In this document: piece after piece, positions 42,594 to 51,300 of the stretch
How the letters are laid out: each line of letters starts with the position of its first letter
How positions within the stretch are numbered: the stretch's first letter is position 1
Assembly (NCBI GenBank): GCA_947567625.1
Contig: CANONN010000018.1
Coordinates: 1-61,274, forward strand
Reading direction: 5' to 3'
Length of the DNA stretch: 61,274 bases
DNA from: an uncultured Roseburia sp.
Lineage (GTDB): Bacteria > Bacillota > Clostridia > Lachnospirales > Lachnospiraceae
Made by a program: the position numbers and the translations under genes
Notes under the pieces: model-generated
Told to the model about the DNA's origin: nothing
Databases searched by the model: none
The model's input: the letters and a program-made list of their open reading frames with translations, nothing else

Positions 42594-42788
42594 ATGGTAG
42601 AATATGATACGGCTCTGCCGTCCGGTCTTGGATTCGGACTGGCTATGAATCAGAAAGCAATGGAAAACTTTGCGTGTATGACCGAAGAGGAAAAACAGCA
42701 GGTCATTTCGGCCGCGCGAAACGTACAGTCAAAAAAGGAGATGCAGAACCTGGTGCGGGATATTGCAGATTTAAACCGTACATTTTAA
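42594..42788 (+). CDS. Small unknown protein downstream of spoVAC
   Basis: A soluble protein of 64 residues: LPSGLGFGLAMNQKAMENF, then MTEEEKQQVISAARNV and SKKEMQNLVRDIADL. The layout, a Gly/Leu-rich start, Met-rich helix and a final charged helix, is seen in short clostridial proteins of unknown role; I give no function. GGGAGGAG precedes ATG at good spacing. It is 27 bases after spoVAC and likely shares its sigma-G-type promoter, so it may be a forespore protein. Confidence 0.75.
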   Translation: MVEYDTALPSGLGFGLAMNQKAMENFACMTEEEKQQVISAARNVQSKKEMQNLVRDIADLNRTF

Positions 42789-42844
42789 GCATCCGATCAC
42801 AGCGAAAAGAGCGTTTTAAAATAGGTTGCGGACTGTGCGGGAGC

Positions 42845-42868
42845 GGGCAGGCGTAAGCCTGCCCACTT
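42845..42868 (+). terminator. Possible terminator after the spoVAC pair
   Basis: GGGCAGGC-GTAA-GCCTGCCC, a perfect 8-bp stem with a GNRA-like loop, followed by a weak tract (ACTTTC). Confidence 0.45.
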
Positions 42869-42915
42869 TCTGTACACCGCAGAAACGGTTCGTTTGGCGC
42901 GCAATAAAAATAAGA

Positions 42916-42944
42916 TTGTATGAAATTACCAAATTAGATATAAT
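42916..42944 (+). promoter_or_regulatory. Promoter of the GH115 gene
   Basis: TTGTAT (42916-42921), a 17-base spacer and TATAAT (42939-42944). Confidence 0.75.
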
Positions 42945-43013
42945 AAAGTATACTTTTTGATATGCCCGGCCCGACAGAGGGGACCGATTGGCAAAATACT
43001 TGCGGAGGAGACT

Positions 43014-45059
43014 ATGTTTTTATTCAATGGCAATACACAGATTGACATCGCCGCATCGGTGCGGCGAACCAAGGGCGTCGAAAACGCCGTCGCGATATTG
43101 AAGCGGGATCAGCAGAAGGTTTTTTACAGGACAGATGAGGCGGGCGGCAGGATTGTTTTGCGGCAGTCGGACGATGGCCTTACCGACGAGCAGTATCGCG
43201 TTACAGTAAGGACAGATGTAATGGAGATTTGGGCCAGAGATGAGCTTGGATTTATCTACGGGCTTTTACATATCAGTGAGAACCATCTTGGGATTTTACC
43301 GTTTTGGTTTTGGATGGACCAGAAAATCGAAAAAAGAGAGCGGGAATGGCTCCAGGAGACCGATTTTGTGTCAGAGAAGAGGGCGGTCCGTTTTCGCGGC
43401 TGGTTTTACAATGACGAAGTGCTGCTGTTAAAGTGGAAGTTTAACCAAAACGGCGAGGAAGGCTGGCGGATGGCGTTTGAAGCGCTTCTAAGATGCGGCG
43501 GCAATATCACGATACCCGGAACAGACAAAATGTCGATCAAAAACAGACAGTTGGCCTCCGACATGGGGTTATGGATTACCCACCACCACGCGGAGCCTTT
43601 GGGAGCAGGGATGTTTGTGCGCGCGTATCCCGAGCTGTCGCCCAATTATCTGCAATATCAGGAGAAGTTTTTAAAGCTTTGGGAGGAAGGCGTGACTGCC
43701 CAGAAAGACAAAAAAGTAGTGTGGAATGTGGGATTTCGGGGACAGGGGGACGCGCCGTTCTGGGAATTTGATACCACCGGGGCTTTTGACACGCCCCAAA
43801 AGAGGGGCAGGCTTATCAGCGATATAATAAAGACGCAGTGTGATCTGGTGCGCAGACAGGTGGAGCATCCGATTTTTTGTACGAACCTTTACGGGGAGAT
43901 CATCGAACTGTATGAAAAGGGATACATCGAGCTTGCCGACGATATCATCAGAGTGCGCGCCGATAACGGCTACGGTAAGATGGTGAGCAGGAGACGGGAG
44001 AATCATGCGGGCAGGGCGGCGGCGATGCCCAATCCCAACGATTCCAGTATGCAGGGGATTTATTACCACGTCTCTTTTTATGATTTGCAGGCTGCCAATC
44101 ATATCACGATGCTGCCCAATTCGGTGGATTTTGTCAGCGGGGAGTTGCAGGAGGTATTAAAAAACCGCGGGGACGCACTCTGGGTGATCAACTGCTCGAA
44201 TGTGCGGCCCCATGTCTACTATCTGGATGCCGTGGCGAAAATCTGGAACAACCGGGCGGTCGGTGACGAGATACAAAGCGGGGAGTTCGCCGGCGATTAC
44301 TTTGGCGGATATGACACGGTGGCGGCCTGCTTTCTAAAATATGCGGATGCCATGCTTTCCTACGGCCCGCATGACGACGAACATGCAGGAGAGCAGTTTT
44401 ATACCGAAAATGTGCGCCTCCTCGCCCACCAGATCATCGCAGATCGGACAAAGAACTGCGATGCGATGCGCTGGCTGAGCGCAGATGCGTCGCTGGCGCA
44501 GCAGGCAGAAAAACTGCGCGGCATATGTGCGGCGGGATTATCCGGTTTACAGGCGCTGCAAAGACAGTGCCAAAAGACCGCCGAGGGGATACGCGAGCCG
44601 CAATGGCGTCTGCTGTTTGAAGCTACAATCGGACTGCAATCGTATCTGCATATGGAGTGCGCGAAGGGAACGGTGCTTTTTGGCAGCGGCTGTGAGGCGC
44701 TATGGGAGAAAGACTATGAGCGGTCATTTGTGTTGTTTGGAAATGCGGCTTTGTGCTTTGAGAGGGCGCGTCAGAAAATGAGGGACGCCGAGTATGGCGT
44801 GTGGGATAGTTTTTATCTGAATGACTGCTTTGCAGATGTCGGGCACACGGCCTTTATGCTGCGCAAACTGATGGGATATGTGCGGGAACTCGGCGACAAC
44901 GGGCGTCATGATGCGTGGTATCGCAAGTATTGCCTGCCCAGAGAAGATCAGGGGGTATTCCTGCAATTGGTATTTGATCAGCACATGGATGACGAAGAAC
45001 TGTTTCTGGTGATGCGCGAACGGCTGCATATGGATGCAGACGAAACATGCAGTTTATGA
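43014..45059 (+). CDS. Glycoside hydrolase family 115 protein
   Basis: A protein of 681 residues matching GH115, whose characterised members remove 4-O-methyl-glucuronic acid from xylan. Conserved stretches: LGFIYGLLHISENHLGILPF, VRFRGWFYNDEVLL, MGLWITHHHAEPLG and GFRGQGDAPFWEF; the acidic and His residues in these are typical of the active-site barrel. No signal peptide is seen, so it probably acts in the cytoplasm on imported oligosaccharides. It is shorter than most GH115 proteins and lacks their C-terminal accessory domain. ATG 43014 has GGAGG 5 bases upstream. It is a lone gene with no sugar transporter beside it. Confidence 0.85.
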   Translation: MFLFNGNTQIDIAASVRRTKGVENAVAILKRDQQKVFYRTDEAGGRIVLRQSDDGLTDEQYRVTVRTDVMEIWARDELGFIYGLLHISENHLGILPFWFWMDQKIEKREREWLQETDFVSEKRAVRFRGWFYNDEVLLLKWKFNQNGEEGWRMAFEALLRCGGNITIPGTDKMSIKNRQLASDMGLWITHHHAEPLGAGMFVRAYPELSPNYLQYQEKFLKLWEEGVTAQKDKKVVWNVGFRGQGDAPFWEFDTTGAFDTPQKRGRLISDIIKTQCDLVRRQVEHPIFCTNLYGEIIELYEKGYIELADDIIRVRADNGYGKMVSRRRENHAGRAAAMPNPNDSSMQGIYYHVSFYDLQAANHITMLPNSVDFVSGELQEVLKNRGDALWVINCSNVRPHVYYLDAVAKIWNNRAVGDEIQSGEFAGDYFGGYDTVAACFLKYADAMLSYGPHDDEHAGEQFYTENVRLLAHQIIADRTKNCDAMRWLSADASLAQQAEKLRGICAAGLSGLQALQRQCQKTAEGIREPQWRLLFEATIGLQSYLHMECAKGTVLFGSGCEALWEKDYERSFVLFGNAALCFERARQKMRDAEYGVWDSFYLNDCFADVGHTAFMLRKLMGYVRELGDNGRHDAWYRKYCLPREDQGVFLQLVFDQHMDDEELFLVMRERLHMDADETCSL

Positions 45060-45067
45060 TAATTCAC

Positions 45068-45115
45068 AAAAAAAGAAGTGCCAAAAACCCATTAAAATCA
45101 GGGTGTTCCAGCACT
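45068..45115 (-). terminator. Terminator after tRNA-Ala (minus strand)
   Basis: On the minus strand, the outer stem AGTGC/GCACT and the inner CACCC/GGGT-rich stem are followed by TCTTTTTTT. Confidence 0.65.
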
Positions 45116-45122
45116 CGTAAGA

Positions 45123-45195
45123 TGGAGATAGCGAGACTCGAACTCGTGACCTATACGTTGCGAACGTATCGCTCTCCCAGCTGAGCTATATCCCC
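45123..45195 (-). tRNA. tRNA-Ala (anticodon CGC)
   Basis: A 73-base cloverleaf: acceptor GGGGATA/TATCTCC with the G3-U70 pair that marks alanine, D-stem GCTC/GAGC, anticodon stem ATACG/CGTAT with loop TTCGCAA (CGC at 34-36), and a T-loop of TTCGAGT. It reads GCG codons. The outermost T-stem pair is an A-C mismatch. CCA is not encoded. It has its own promoter and terminator. Confidence 0.93.
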
Positions 45196-45203
45196 ATAAC
45201 TTT

Positions 45204-45231
45204 ATTATAACATATACATAAAAAATTTCAA
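45204..45231 (-). promoter_or_regulatory. Promoter of tRNA-Ala
   Basis: On the minus strand, TTGAAA (45231-45226), a 16-base spacer and TATAAT (45209-45204), close to the mature tRNA 5' end. Confidence 0.8.
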
Positions 45232-45297
45232 GAAAAAATTGTATCATTTTGTCGCGCTTAAGTAAATTTTTGTATAGGACAGGCAATGATGTCTGGT

Positions 45298-45338
45298 GGG
45301 GCGTTCCTTTTTCTATTTTGATGGGGGCGTTCCTTTTT
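45298..45338. repeat. Two direct copies of a GGGGCGTTCC motif in a gene-free stretch
   Basis: GGGGCGTTCCTTTTT occurs at 45298-45312 and again at 45324-45338, 26 bases apart. The surrounding 45232-45446 has no gene that I can support. Confidence 0.6.
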
Positions 45339-45446
45339 TTTGACTTTGCCCAATGTTTTTTACCGAAGAATGTTTGATAAAGTGCATTGTAAGGAATAGG
45401 CCCAAAAGAAGGATTGGCTGGCAATTCATTTTTCTACAGAAGAGAC

Positions 45447-45475
45447 TTGACAGGATCAAAAGATTGGATTATAGT
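45447..45475 (+). promoter_or_regulatory. Promoter of the PadR-DUF2812 operon
   Basis: TTGACA (45447-45452), a 17-base spacer and TATAGT (45470-45475). A 40-base dyad follows at 45502. Confidence 0.8.
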
Positions 45476-45501
45476 ATGTATAGAAACGATATGTCGATAC
45501 T

Positions 45502-45541
45502 CGATATATTAATACACGACATGTCATGTGTTAATATATCG
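45502..45541 (+). promoter_or_regulatory. Large dyad, probable operator of the PadR regulator
   Basis: CGATATATTAATACA (45502-45516) pairs with TGTGTTAATATATCG (45527-45541), all 15 positions with one G-T pair. The 10-base centre CGACATGTCA itself holds the palindrome GACATGTC. It lies about 27 bases downstream of the -10, where a bound repressor or a transcript hairpin would block expression. PadR proteins bind such dyads and usually autoregulate. Confidence 0.65.
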
Positions 45542-45576
45542 GGCAAAAACATATCTGCACGGACGGGAGGGAGGAA

Positions 45577-45903
45577 ATGGACGAGGCGTTACACAAAAAA
45601 TATATTCCAATGACAGAAACCACGTACTACACGCTGTTGTCGGTGACGGAGCCCAGACACGGGTATGCCATTATGCGCTATGTCGATGAGTTGACGGGAG
45701 GGCGCATTGCGCTTGGAACTGGGACGCTTTACACCATGGTGGGGCGTCTGGTGGCCGACGGTGTGATCGTGGTGGTGCCCAGTGAGTCGGGAAAGAAGGA
45801 GTACCGCATCACGGCGTTGGGGAGGGAGCTTTTGGAATTGGAGACGAGACGGCTGAGAGAGCAGCTTTCAGACGGGCAGAATGTATTGTATGGAGGAGAC
45901 TAA
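45577..45903 (+). CDS. PadR-family transcription regulator
   Basis: A winged-helix protein of 108 residues with the PadR core: MTETTYYTLLSVTEPRHGYA, LGTGTLYTMVGRLVADGVI and SGKKEYRITALGRELLELE. The short C-terminal helix places it in the two-component PadR/DUF2812 type. GGAGGAA precedes ATG. It ends 2 bases before the DUF2812 gene, and its own promoter carries a large dyad, so autoregulation is likely. Confidence 0.93.
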   Translation: MDEALHKKYIPMTETTYYTLLSVTEPRHGYAIMRYVDELTGGRIALGTGTLYTMVGRLVADGVIVVVPSESGKKEYRITALGRELLELETRRLREQLSDGQNVLYGGD

Positions 45904-45905
45904 GT

Positions 45906-47000
45906 ATGAGCGAAGGGCAAAAAAGAAAAGAGTGGAACGTTTTTGTCAGCTATCACAGAGAAATCAAATGGCTGGAACGGATGGCAGAGGAAGGATGGTT
46001 TTTAGAAAACATTTCTTTCGGCATGCGCTATACTTTTGTCAGGGGAGAACCGCGGCGTGTGGTTTATGACATAGACCACTTTTCCCTGCCGGCAAATCCG
46101 ACGCTCGAGAAAATACAGGAAAAGGAAGTCTTTATGGAGATGGCACAGGAGATGGGGTGGAAGGAGGTGACACACGATGAGGGCCAGGTCTATTATTTTG
46201 TGAAGGATTATGTGCCGGGTGAGATCAACGAACTGCACAATGATGAGGAGTCCAGGTGCTACCGCGCGGAAAAGTTTCGTAATATAATAACAGATAAAGC
46301 AGTGATTTTGCTGTGGATGATTGTCGTTGTCTGCATTACGGACCTGGCCGTGCGCAGTTTAGAGACGGCGGCGGGAGAACGGTTCATAGGCTGGTTCGAC
46401 TGGTTTACTGTGATTTACAGCGCGTTTGTCAGTGTATACATTTTGCTCTTGCGCCAGCTTGCCGCCAGAGTCGCGAGAGAATTGTCCGTCACCCGCAGCG
46501 AGTGGGAACATGTGACCGATACCGCCACCCACAAAAAAGTATACCGTCTGATTCTCACCGTCCGCGGATTAAACCGCTTTCTCCACAGACAGCAGCAGGC
46601 GGGGTGGATGCTTAAAGATATGACGCCGCTTTCCTATTCCTTTGAGAAAAAAGAGGAGCGACAAAAGGTGTACGCGATGGACAGCAAATGGCTCATTGCC
46701 AGGCGTTGGAGGGAGAGACAATCATTCACGGACAAAAAAGACTGGATGGGGCTAAACAGCGACTGGGAAATTGCGAGCGTGAATGAGGCGCGGCAAAAGG
46801 GATGGTCATTCGTATGCGCGTTCGGCGGCCGCTGCATCATCTATTGCGGCGATAAGAGCCGGGTACAGCCGTTGAATGATGCAAAATATGACAGGAGCCT
46901 GCGATTTATTTCTATGGTAGGGCAATTGGGAGCTTTTTTGCTGTGCTGTGGACTGATCGGAGGAATCTGCGGATTTTTTGCAGGGTATTTCGGATTTTAA
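45906..47000 (+). CDS. DUF2812 membrane protein paired with PadR
   Basis: A protein of 364 residues of the DUF2812 family, nearly always next to a PadR regulator. Two copies of the DUF2812 pattern are visible (REIKWLERMAEEGWFLENIS and, in the second half, LNRFLHRQQQAGWMLKDMTP). Three hydrophobic segments lie at about 130-150, 163-182 and near the C-terminus (340-360). Function unknown; an effector that relays a membrane signal to PadR has been the usual guess. It is the second gene of the operon. Confidence 0.88.
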   Translation: MSEGQKRKEWNVFVSYHREIKWLERMAEEGWFLENISFGMRYTFVRGEPRRVVYDIDHFSLPANPTLEKIQEKEVFMEMAQEMGWKEVTHDEGQVYYFVKDYVPGEINELHNDEESRCYRAEKFRNIITDKAVILLWMIVVVCITDLAVRSLETAAGERFIGWFDWFTVIYSAFVSVYILLLRQLAARVARELSVTRSEWEHVTDTATHKKVYRLILTVRGLNRFLHRQQQAGWMLKDMTPLSYSFEKKEERQKVYAMDSKWLIARRWRERQSFTDKKDWMGLNSDWEIASVNEARQKGWSFVCAFGGRCIIYCGDKSRVQPLNDAKYDRSLRFISMVGQLGAFLLCCGLIGGICGFFAGYFGF

Positions 47001-47018
47001 ACCAAGAAAGGGTAGTAA

Positions 47019-47150
47019 GATTGAAAATTAAAATTTTCAATCGCGAGATTTGTGTCTGCGCGCTGCAAAGCCATTTATGGCTTACACAAACTCGATATGC
47101 GCAATAAAGCTAATGCGAACATAGTTCGCAATGCAGAAATGGAGAAAATT
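47019..47150 (+). promoter_or_regulatory. Structured 5' leader element, copy B (before the CPBP protease)
   Basis: GATTGAAAAT (47019-47028) pairs with ATTTTCAATC (47033-47042) around a TAAA loop. One base on, CGAG-a-TTTGTG (47044-47054) pairs with CACAAACTCG (47085-47094). In the loop, CTGCG (47056-47060) can pair with TGCAG (47132-47136) just before the GGAG ribosome site. Extra hairpins (AAGCC/GGCTT, GCGAAC/GTTCGC) fill variable positions. It shares the exact 16-mer GATTTGTGTCTGCGCG with copy A. No separate promoter is visible; it starts 18 bases after the DUF2812 stop. Confidence 0.75.
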
Positions 47151-48143
47151 ATGATGCAAGAAAATATGAGAGTAGAACAAACGGTGGAGACGGAGCAGGG
47201 CATGCGTGCGCTGCCGCCGGATGAAAAGCAGATCAGGGCTCATTTTTCCAAACTGGGGTCCATGATGTTTTGCGGCACCCTGATTATTATAATTGGGCAG
47301 GTGATCTGTCAGGGAATTGCGAGCGCCGTCAATCCGAATATTGCGGACAATTATAATCTTTTGCTCGCCTCACAGATGGTGCCTATGTATTTGATCGGTT
47401 ATCCGATCATGTTTCTTTTGGTAAAACAGGTGAAGCCGTCCTCCATAGCGCAGCATGACATGAAAGGAACACAGTTGTTTGTGGCGTTTACCATCACCTA
47501 TGCGCTGATGATTCTTGGCAATCTGCTCGGACTTGGCGTCACCAGCGTGATTGGGTTTTTAAAGGGCGACGGGGTTGTCAATCCGCTGCTCAACATAGTT
47601 TCCTCGGGCAATATCTGGATCAATGCGATCTACACCGTGTTGCTTGCGCCGGTATTTGAAGAGTTTTTGTTCCGCAAGCTGGTGGTGGACCGCACCATCC
47701 GGTACGGAGAGGGAACCGCAGTCGTATTGTCAGGGCTGATGTTCGGGCTGTTTCACGGCAATTTAAATCAGTTTGTGTACGCGCTTCCCATGGGACTGTT
47801 TTTCGCTTTCCTCTATGCCAAAACCGGCAAAATCAGATATACCGTCATTCTCCATATGGCGGTGAACTTTATGGGAACCGTGCTCGGGCCTTTGTGTACG
47901 ACAGGCTTTGAGGAGGGAAGTGCGGCGGGGATGGCGGCTTCGGCTGTATTTTCCATCCTGGTGTACGCGTTTCTAATCACAGGAATCGTGTTTCTCGTCA
48001 AAAACCGCAAGTTATTTCACCTTTCGGCCGGTGAGGTGGCACTTGCAAAGGGGCGCCGTTTTCGCAATGTCATCGTTAATCTTGGCATGATATTGTACTG
48101 CGGGTTTTGGATGTTGAATATTATCCTTATGCTGTTTGTGTAG
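47151..48143 (+). CDS. CPBP (CAAX/Abi) intramembrane glutamic endopeptidase
   Basis: Membrane protease of the CPBP family, 330 residues with about eight transmembrane helices. Motif 1 EEFLFRKLVVD (paired glutamates), motif 2 FGLFHGNLNQF and motif 3 HMAVNF are all intact. Bacterial members act in peptide maturation, bacteriocin immunity or stress, but no substrate peptide gene is next to this one. ATG 47151 has GGAG 6 bases upstream; ATG 47139, in frame, has none. Translation is probably influenced by the structured leader 47019-47150. Confidence 0.92.
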   Translation: MMQENMRVEQTVETEQGMRALPPDEKQIRAHFSKLGSMMFCGTLIIIIGQVICQGIASAVNPNIADNYNLLLASQMVPMYLIGYPIMFLLVKQVKPSSIAQHDMKGTQLFVAFTITYALMILGNLLGLGVTSVIGFLKGDGVVNPLLNIVSSGNIWINAIYTVLLAPVFEEFLFRKLVVDRTIRYGEGTAVVLSGLMFGLFHGNLNQFVYALPMGLFFAFLYAKTGKIRYTVILHMAVNFMGTVLGPLCTTGFEEGSAAGMAASAVFSILVYAFLITGIVFLVKNRKLFHLSAGEVALAKGRRFRNVIVNLGMILYCGFWMLNIILMLFV

Positions 48144-48217
48144 ACCTGTGTTTCTGCCAAAAACCTCCATACAAATTTTACCAAACACCACTTTACGTTA
48201 AAATGTATGAAAATTTA

Positions 48218-48246
48218 TTGCGGAAAGGGGAAAAATTTGTTATACT
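48218..48246 (+). promoter_or_regulatory. Promoter of the rhamnogalacturonan enzyme gene, with nearby palindromes
   Basis: TTGCGG (48218-48223), a 17-base spacer and TATACT (48241-48246). Right after it, TATACT-A-AGTATA (48248-48260) is a perfect palindrome, and GTATAAG (48256-48262) recurs inverted as CTTATAC (48278-48284). These are candidate regulator sites; no regulator gene is adjacent. Confidence 0.6.
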
Positions 48247-48359
48247 GTATACTAAGTATAAGCCTTGAACGCTATGACTTATACAGTGGAAACAAAAAAG
48301 TGGGGAAAAGTAAAGTGTTATGAACAAAAATCACAACACAAAAAGAATGGAGGTTATTT

Positions 48360-51300
48360 ATGAAGCGAAAAGTGTTGGCGTACATACTGGCGGCCGCAGT
48401 GACGGTCACCGGCATTGTACAGACAGACGCGACGGCATTTGCGCATAATACGACGGATGCCGCCACGGAAAGGAGCGGGGAGAGTACGGAGGATGTCATA
48501 GACGTGACAGACGCTGTGAAAGCGGAAGCGCTCGGCAGTGAAGGTTACAAACAGATCACGGAAGAGACATCGACTTATGTTTTCGGGACGGATGTGACGG
48601 AAGGCAGCGCTTATTCCGAAGCCGCAGGCAAGGGATTTTCGCGTGTGGAGTTCCCGAACGAGGCCGCAGGCTGGGATGGCGGCAGCAGCGGCAAGGGTGT
48701 TTACCATCCAAGGCAGGAAGTGCGGACAGAGGGAGATACCGTGTATGTGGCAGCGGCTGACGGGGCGCTTGCCATTTCTTCGAGAGTCTGGACGGAGAAG
48801 GAGAGTACCGGATACGGTGTCTATACATATGAAGAGACGAATACATTTGATCTCGACTGTGCGAGCGCTGACTATGAGATCACGGTAGAGTTTGTAAACC
48901 CGACATCCGCGGCTTACACGGCTTATGTATCGGCGGAGGATATCGCCAGAGGTTACGATTTCAAGAATGACGGCAAAGACAACATGGCTCCGGTCACCGA
49001 TGTCACGGTGGCGGCAGGTGAGACCAAAGCGATTACGGTCAATGCCTGTGTCTACGACGGGCAGCTGAACCTGAAGTTCCTTGGGGCGAGCAGCGCCACT
49101 TCAAGGGCGGCAGCCATCAGACAGACTGTGTATGTCTCCAAAGTGACGGTGAAAAGAAAAGCGACGGAAGAGGCCGGTACAAAACCGACGATCTTCCTTG
49201 TCAGCGATTCTACGGTGCAGTCCTATACGGATTATTACGCGCCGCAGACCGGATGGGGCGAGGTGCTCTGCGAGTATTTTGGCGTGAGCGATTATAAAGC
49301 GGCGGCAAAGCATGCCGATAACAGTGTGCGTCATGAGTCCATGATATATGAGGCTGACGATGTGATTGTCGAGAACCGCGCGCTCGGCGGCCGTTCCTCC
49401 GCTTCCTTTATTCAGGAGGGACTTTTGGACGACGTGCTCGAGGACGTAAAGCCCGGAGATTATATGTTTATCCAGTTTGGCCATAACGACAATACGCCGT
49501 CCCGCCCGAACCGCTATGTGGCTCCGGCAGATTTCGGAAAATGGATGCAGACGTATGTAAACGGCGCGATCCAGAGGGGCGTGACGCCGGTTCTCGTGAC
49601 GCCGGTAGCGCGCTACGACTATTCGACAAATTCGGACGGCAGTTTAAAGACGTTCAACAGCGGATTTGCCAAATATGGCGCCGTGATGAAAGACATTTCC
49701 GAAAAACAGAATATCCCGTTGATCGACCTGACCGCACGCTCGATCGCAGTGTGTAACAAATACGGCATCGCGGACAGTAAAAAATTGTTCTTGCATGTTG
49801 CAGCAGGACAGTATACGGGGCAGTATGCAAACGGTGCAACGGATAATACGCATTTGCAGGTGCTCGGCGCAAAAGAGTTTTCCAAATGCGTGGCACAGGG
49901 CTTAAAGGCAAGCAAACACCCGGCTCTCGCTGCGATTGCGCAGTATGTGAACGTGGAGATGCCGCCTGAGGCGCCAAAGAATGTGCGCTTTGTCACCCCT
50001 GCGGAAGGCACGGCCTTGCAGCGGTCCGTTACGATCGAGTGGGATGCTTCCGAGGGGGCAACAAGCTATATCGTTTACCGCCGTTCTGTCAAGGGTGAAT
50101 ATTTAAAGATTGCGGAAGTTACCGGGACGTCTTATACGGATGAGAATGATGTCGCGACCAATATCCACAACTATTATACGGTGGCAGCGAGCAATACGGT
50201 TGGTGTCGGCGAGCAGTCCGATGTCTGTGAGACGCCGATTATCGGTTCGATGACGCTGGCAAATATGGAGAAGTACAGCGACAGAGCGCTGACCGGAATC
50301 GATCTCGCGGGCGGCAAGGGCGCCGGAACGCTGGTGTCTGCTACCGATGCGGACGGTAACGAATATACTTCCGGTGTATATTTAAGCTGGAGAAGCTTCG
50401 CGTCGGATTTTGATGACAACGATAATCTGACGACAACGTTTGATGTCTTTAAGGGGGAGACGAAAATTGCCTCCAACATTAAAGTGACGAACTTGATCGA
50501 TCCGGCAGGCACGGCAAGCGATACCTACAAGGTAGTCGGAAGCAACGACGCCACGATCGGTGTTACGGCAAAAGCGATCAAGCCTTGGGATAAACAGTAT
50601 CTTGAGTTTAGCCTGTATGCGCCGGCGGACGAGACGATGCCGGATAAGTCCAAATGTGATTACAGCGCAAACGATATGAGTGTCGGCGATGTGGACGGCG
50701 ACGGTGTCTTAGAGCTCATTGTGAAATGGTATCCGTCCAATGCACAGGATAATTCCAAGGGCGGTTACACGGGCAAGACGTTTTTGGATACCTATAAGCT
50801 GGACTGCTCGGCTGGTACGGCAAGCCTGATGACCCGTATTGACATGGGCGTCAATATCCGTTCCGGCGCTCACTATACACAGTTCCAGGTATGGGATTTT
50901 GACGGCGACGGCAAAGCGGAGCTTGCTGTTAAGACAGCGGACGGCACGACAACTTATAAGAGCAAAGACGGAACAGATAACAATTTAGAGAAAGTGGCGC
51001 ACGTAGGTGCAGTGGATGCAGCCGCGCTTCCGGTGGAAACGCAGCAGTCGGCCGCAAATCACGATTACCGCAGTTCATCCGGTTATGTGCTGGACGGCCC
51101 GGAGTACTTCTCATTCTTTAATCTGGATGACGGAACAAAGGCAGGGGAAGAGGTAGAGTATGCACCGGTGCGTGGCACGGTTGGCAATTGGGGTGATACT
51201 TATGGTAACCGTGTCGACAGATTTTTGTCGGCTGTGGCATATTTAGACGGTGAGAATCCGTATGCCGTGTTCTGCCGCGGCTACTATACGAGAACAACCC

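Noticed and set aside
45098-45424. Minus-strand open frame of 108 codons
   Set aside because: It runs straight through tRNA-Ala, its promoter and its terminator; the residues come from the tRNA sequence and show no family.
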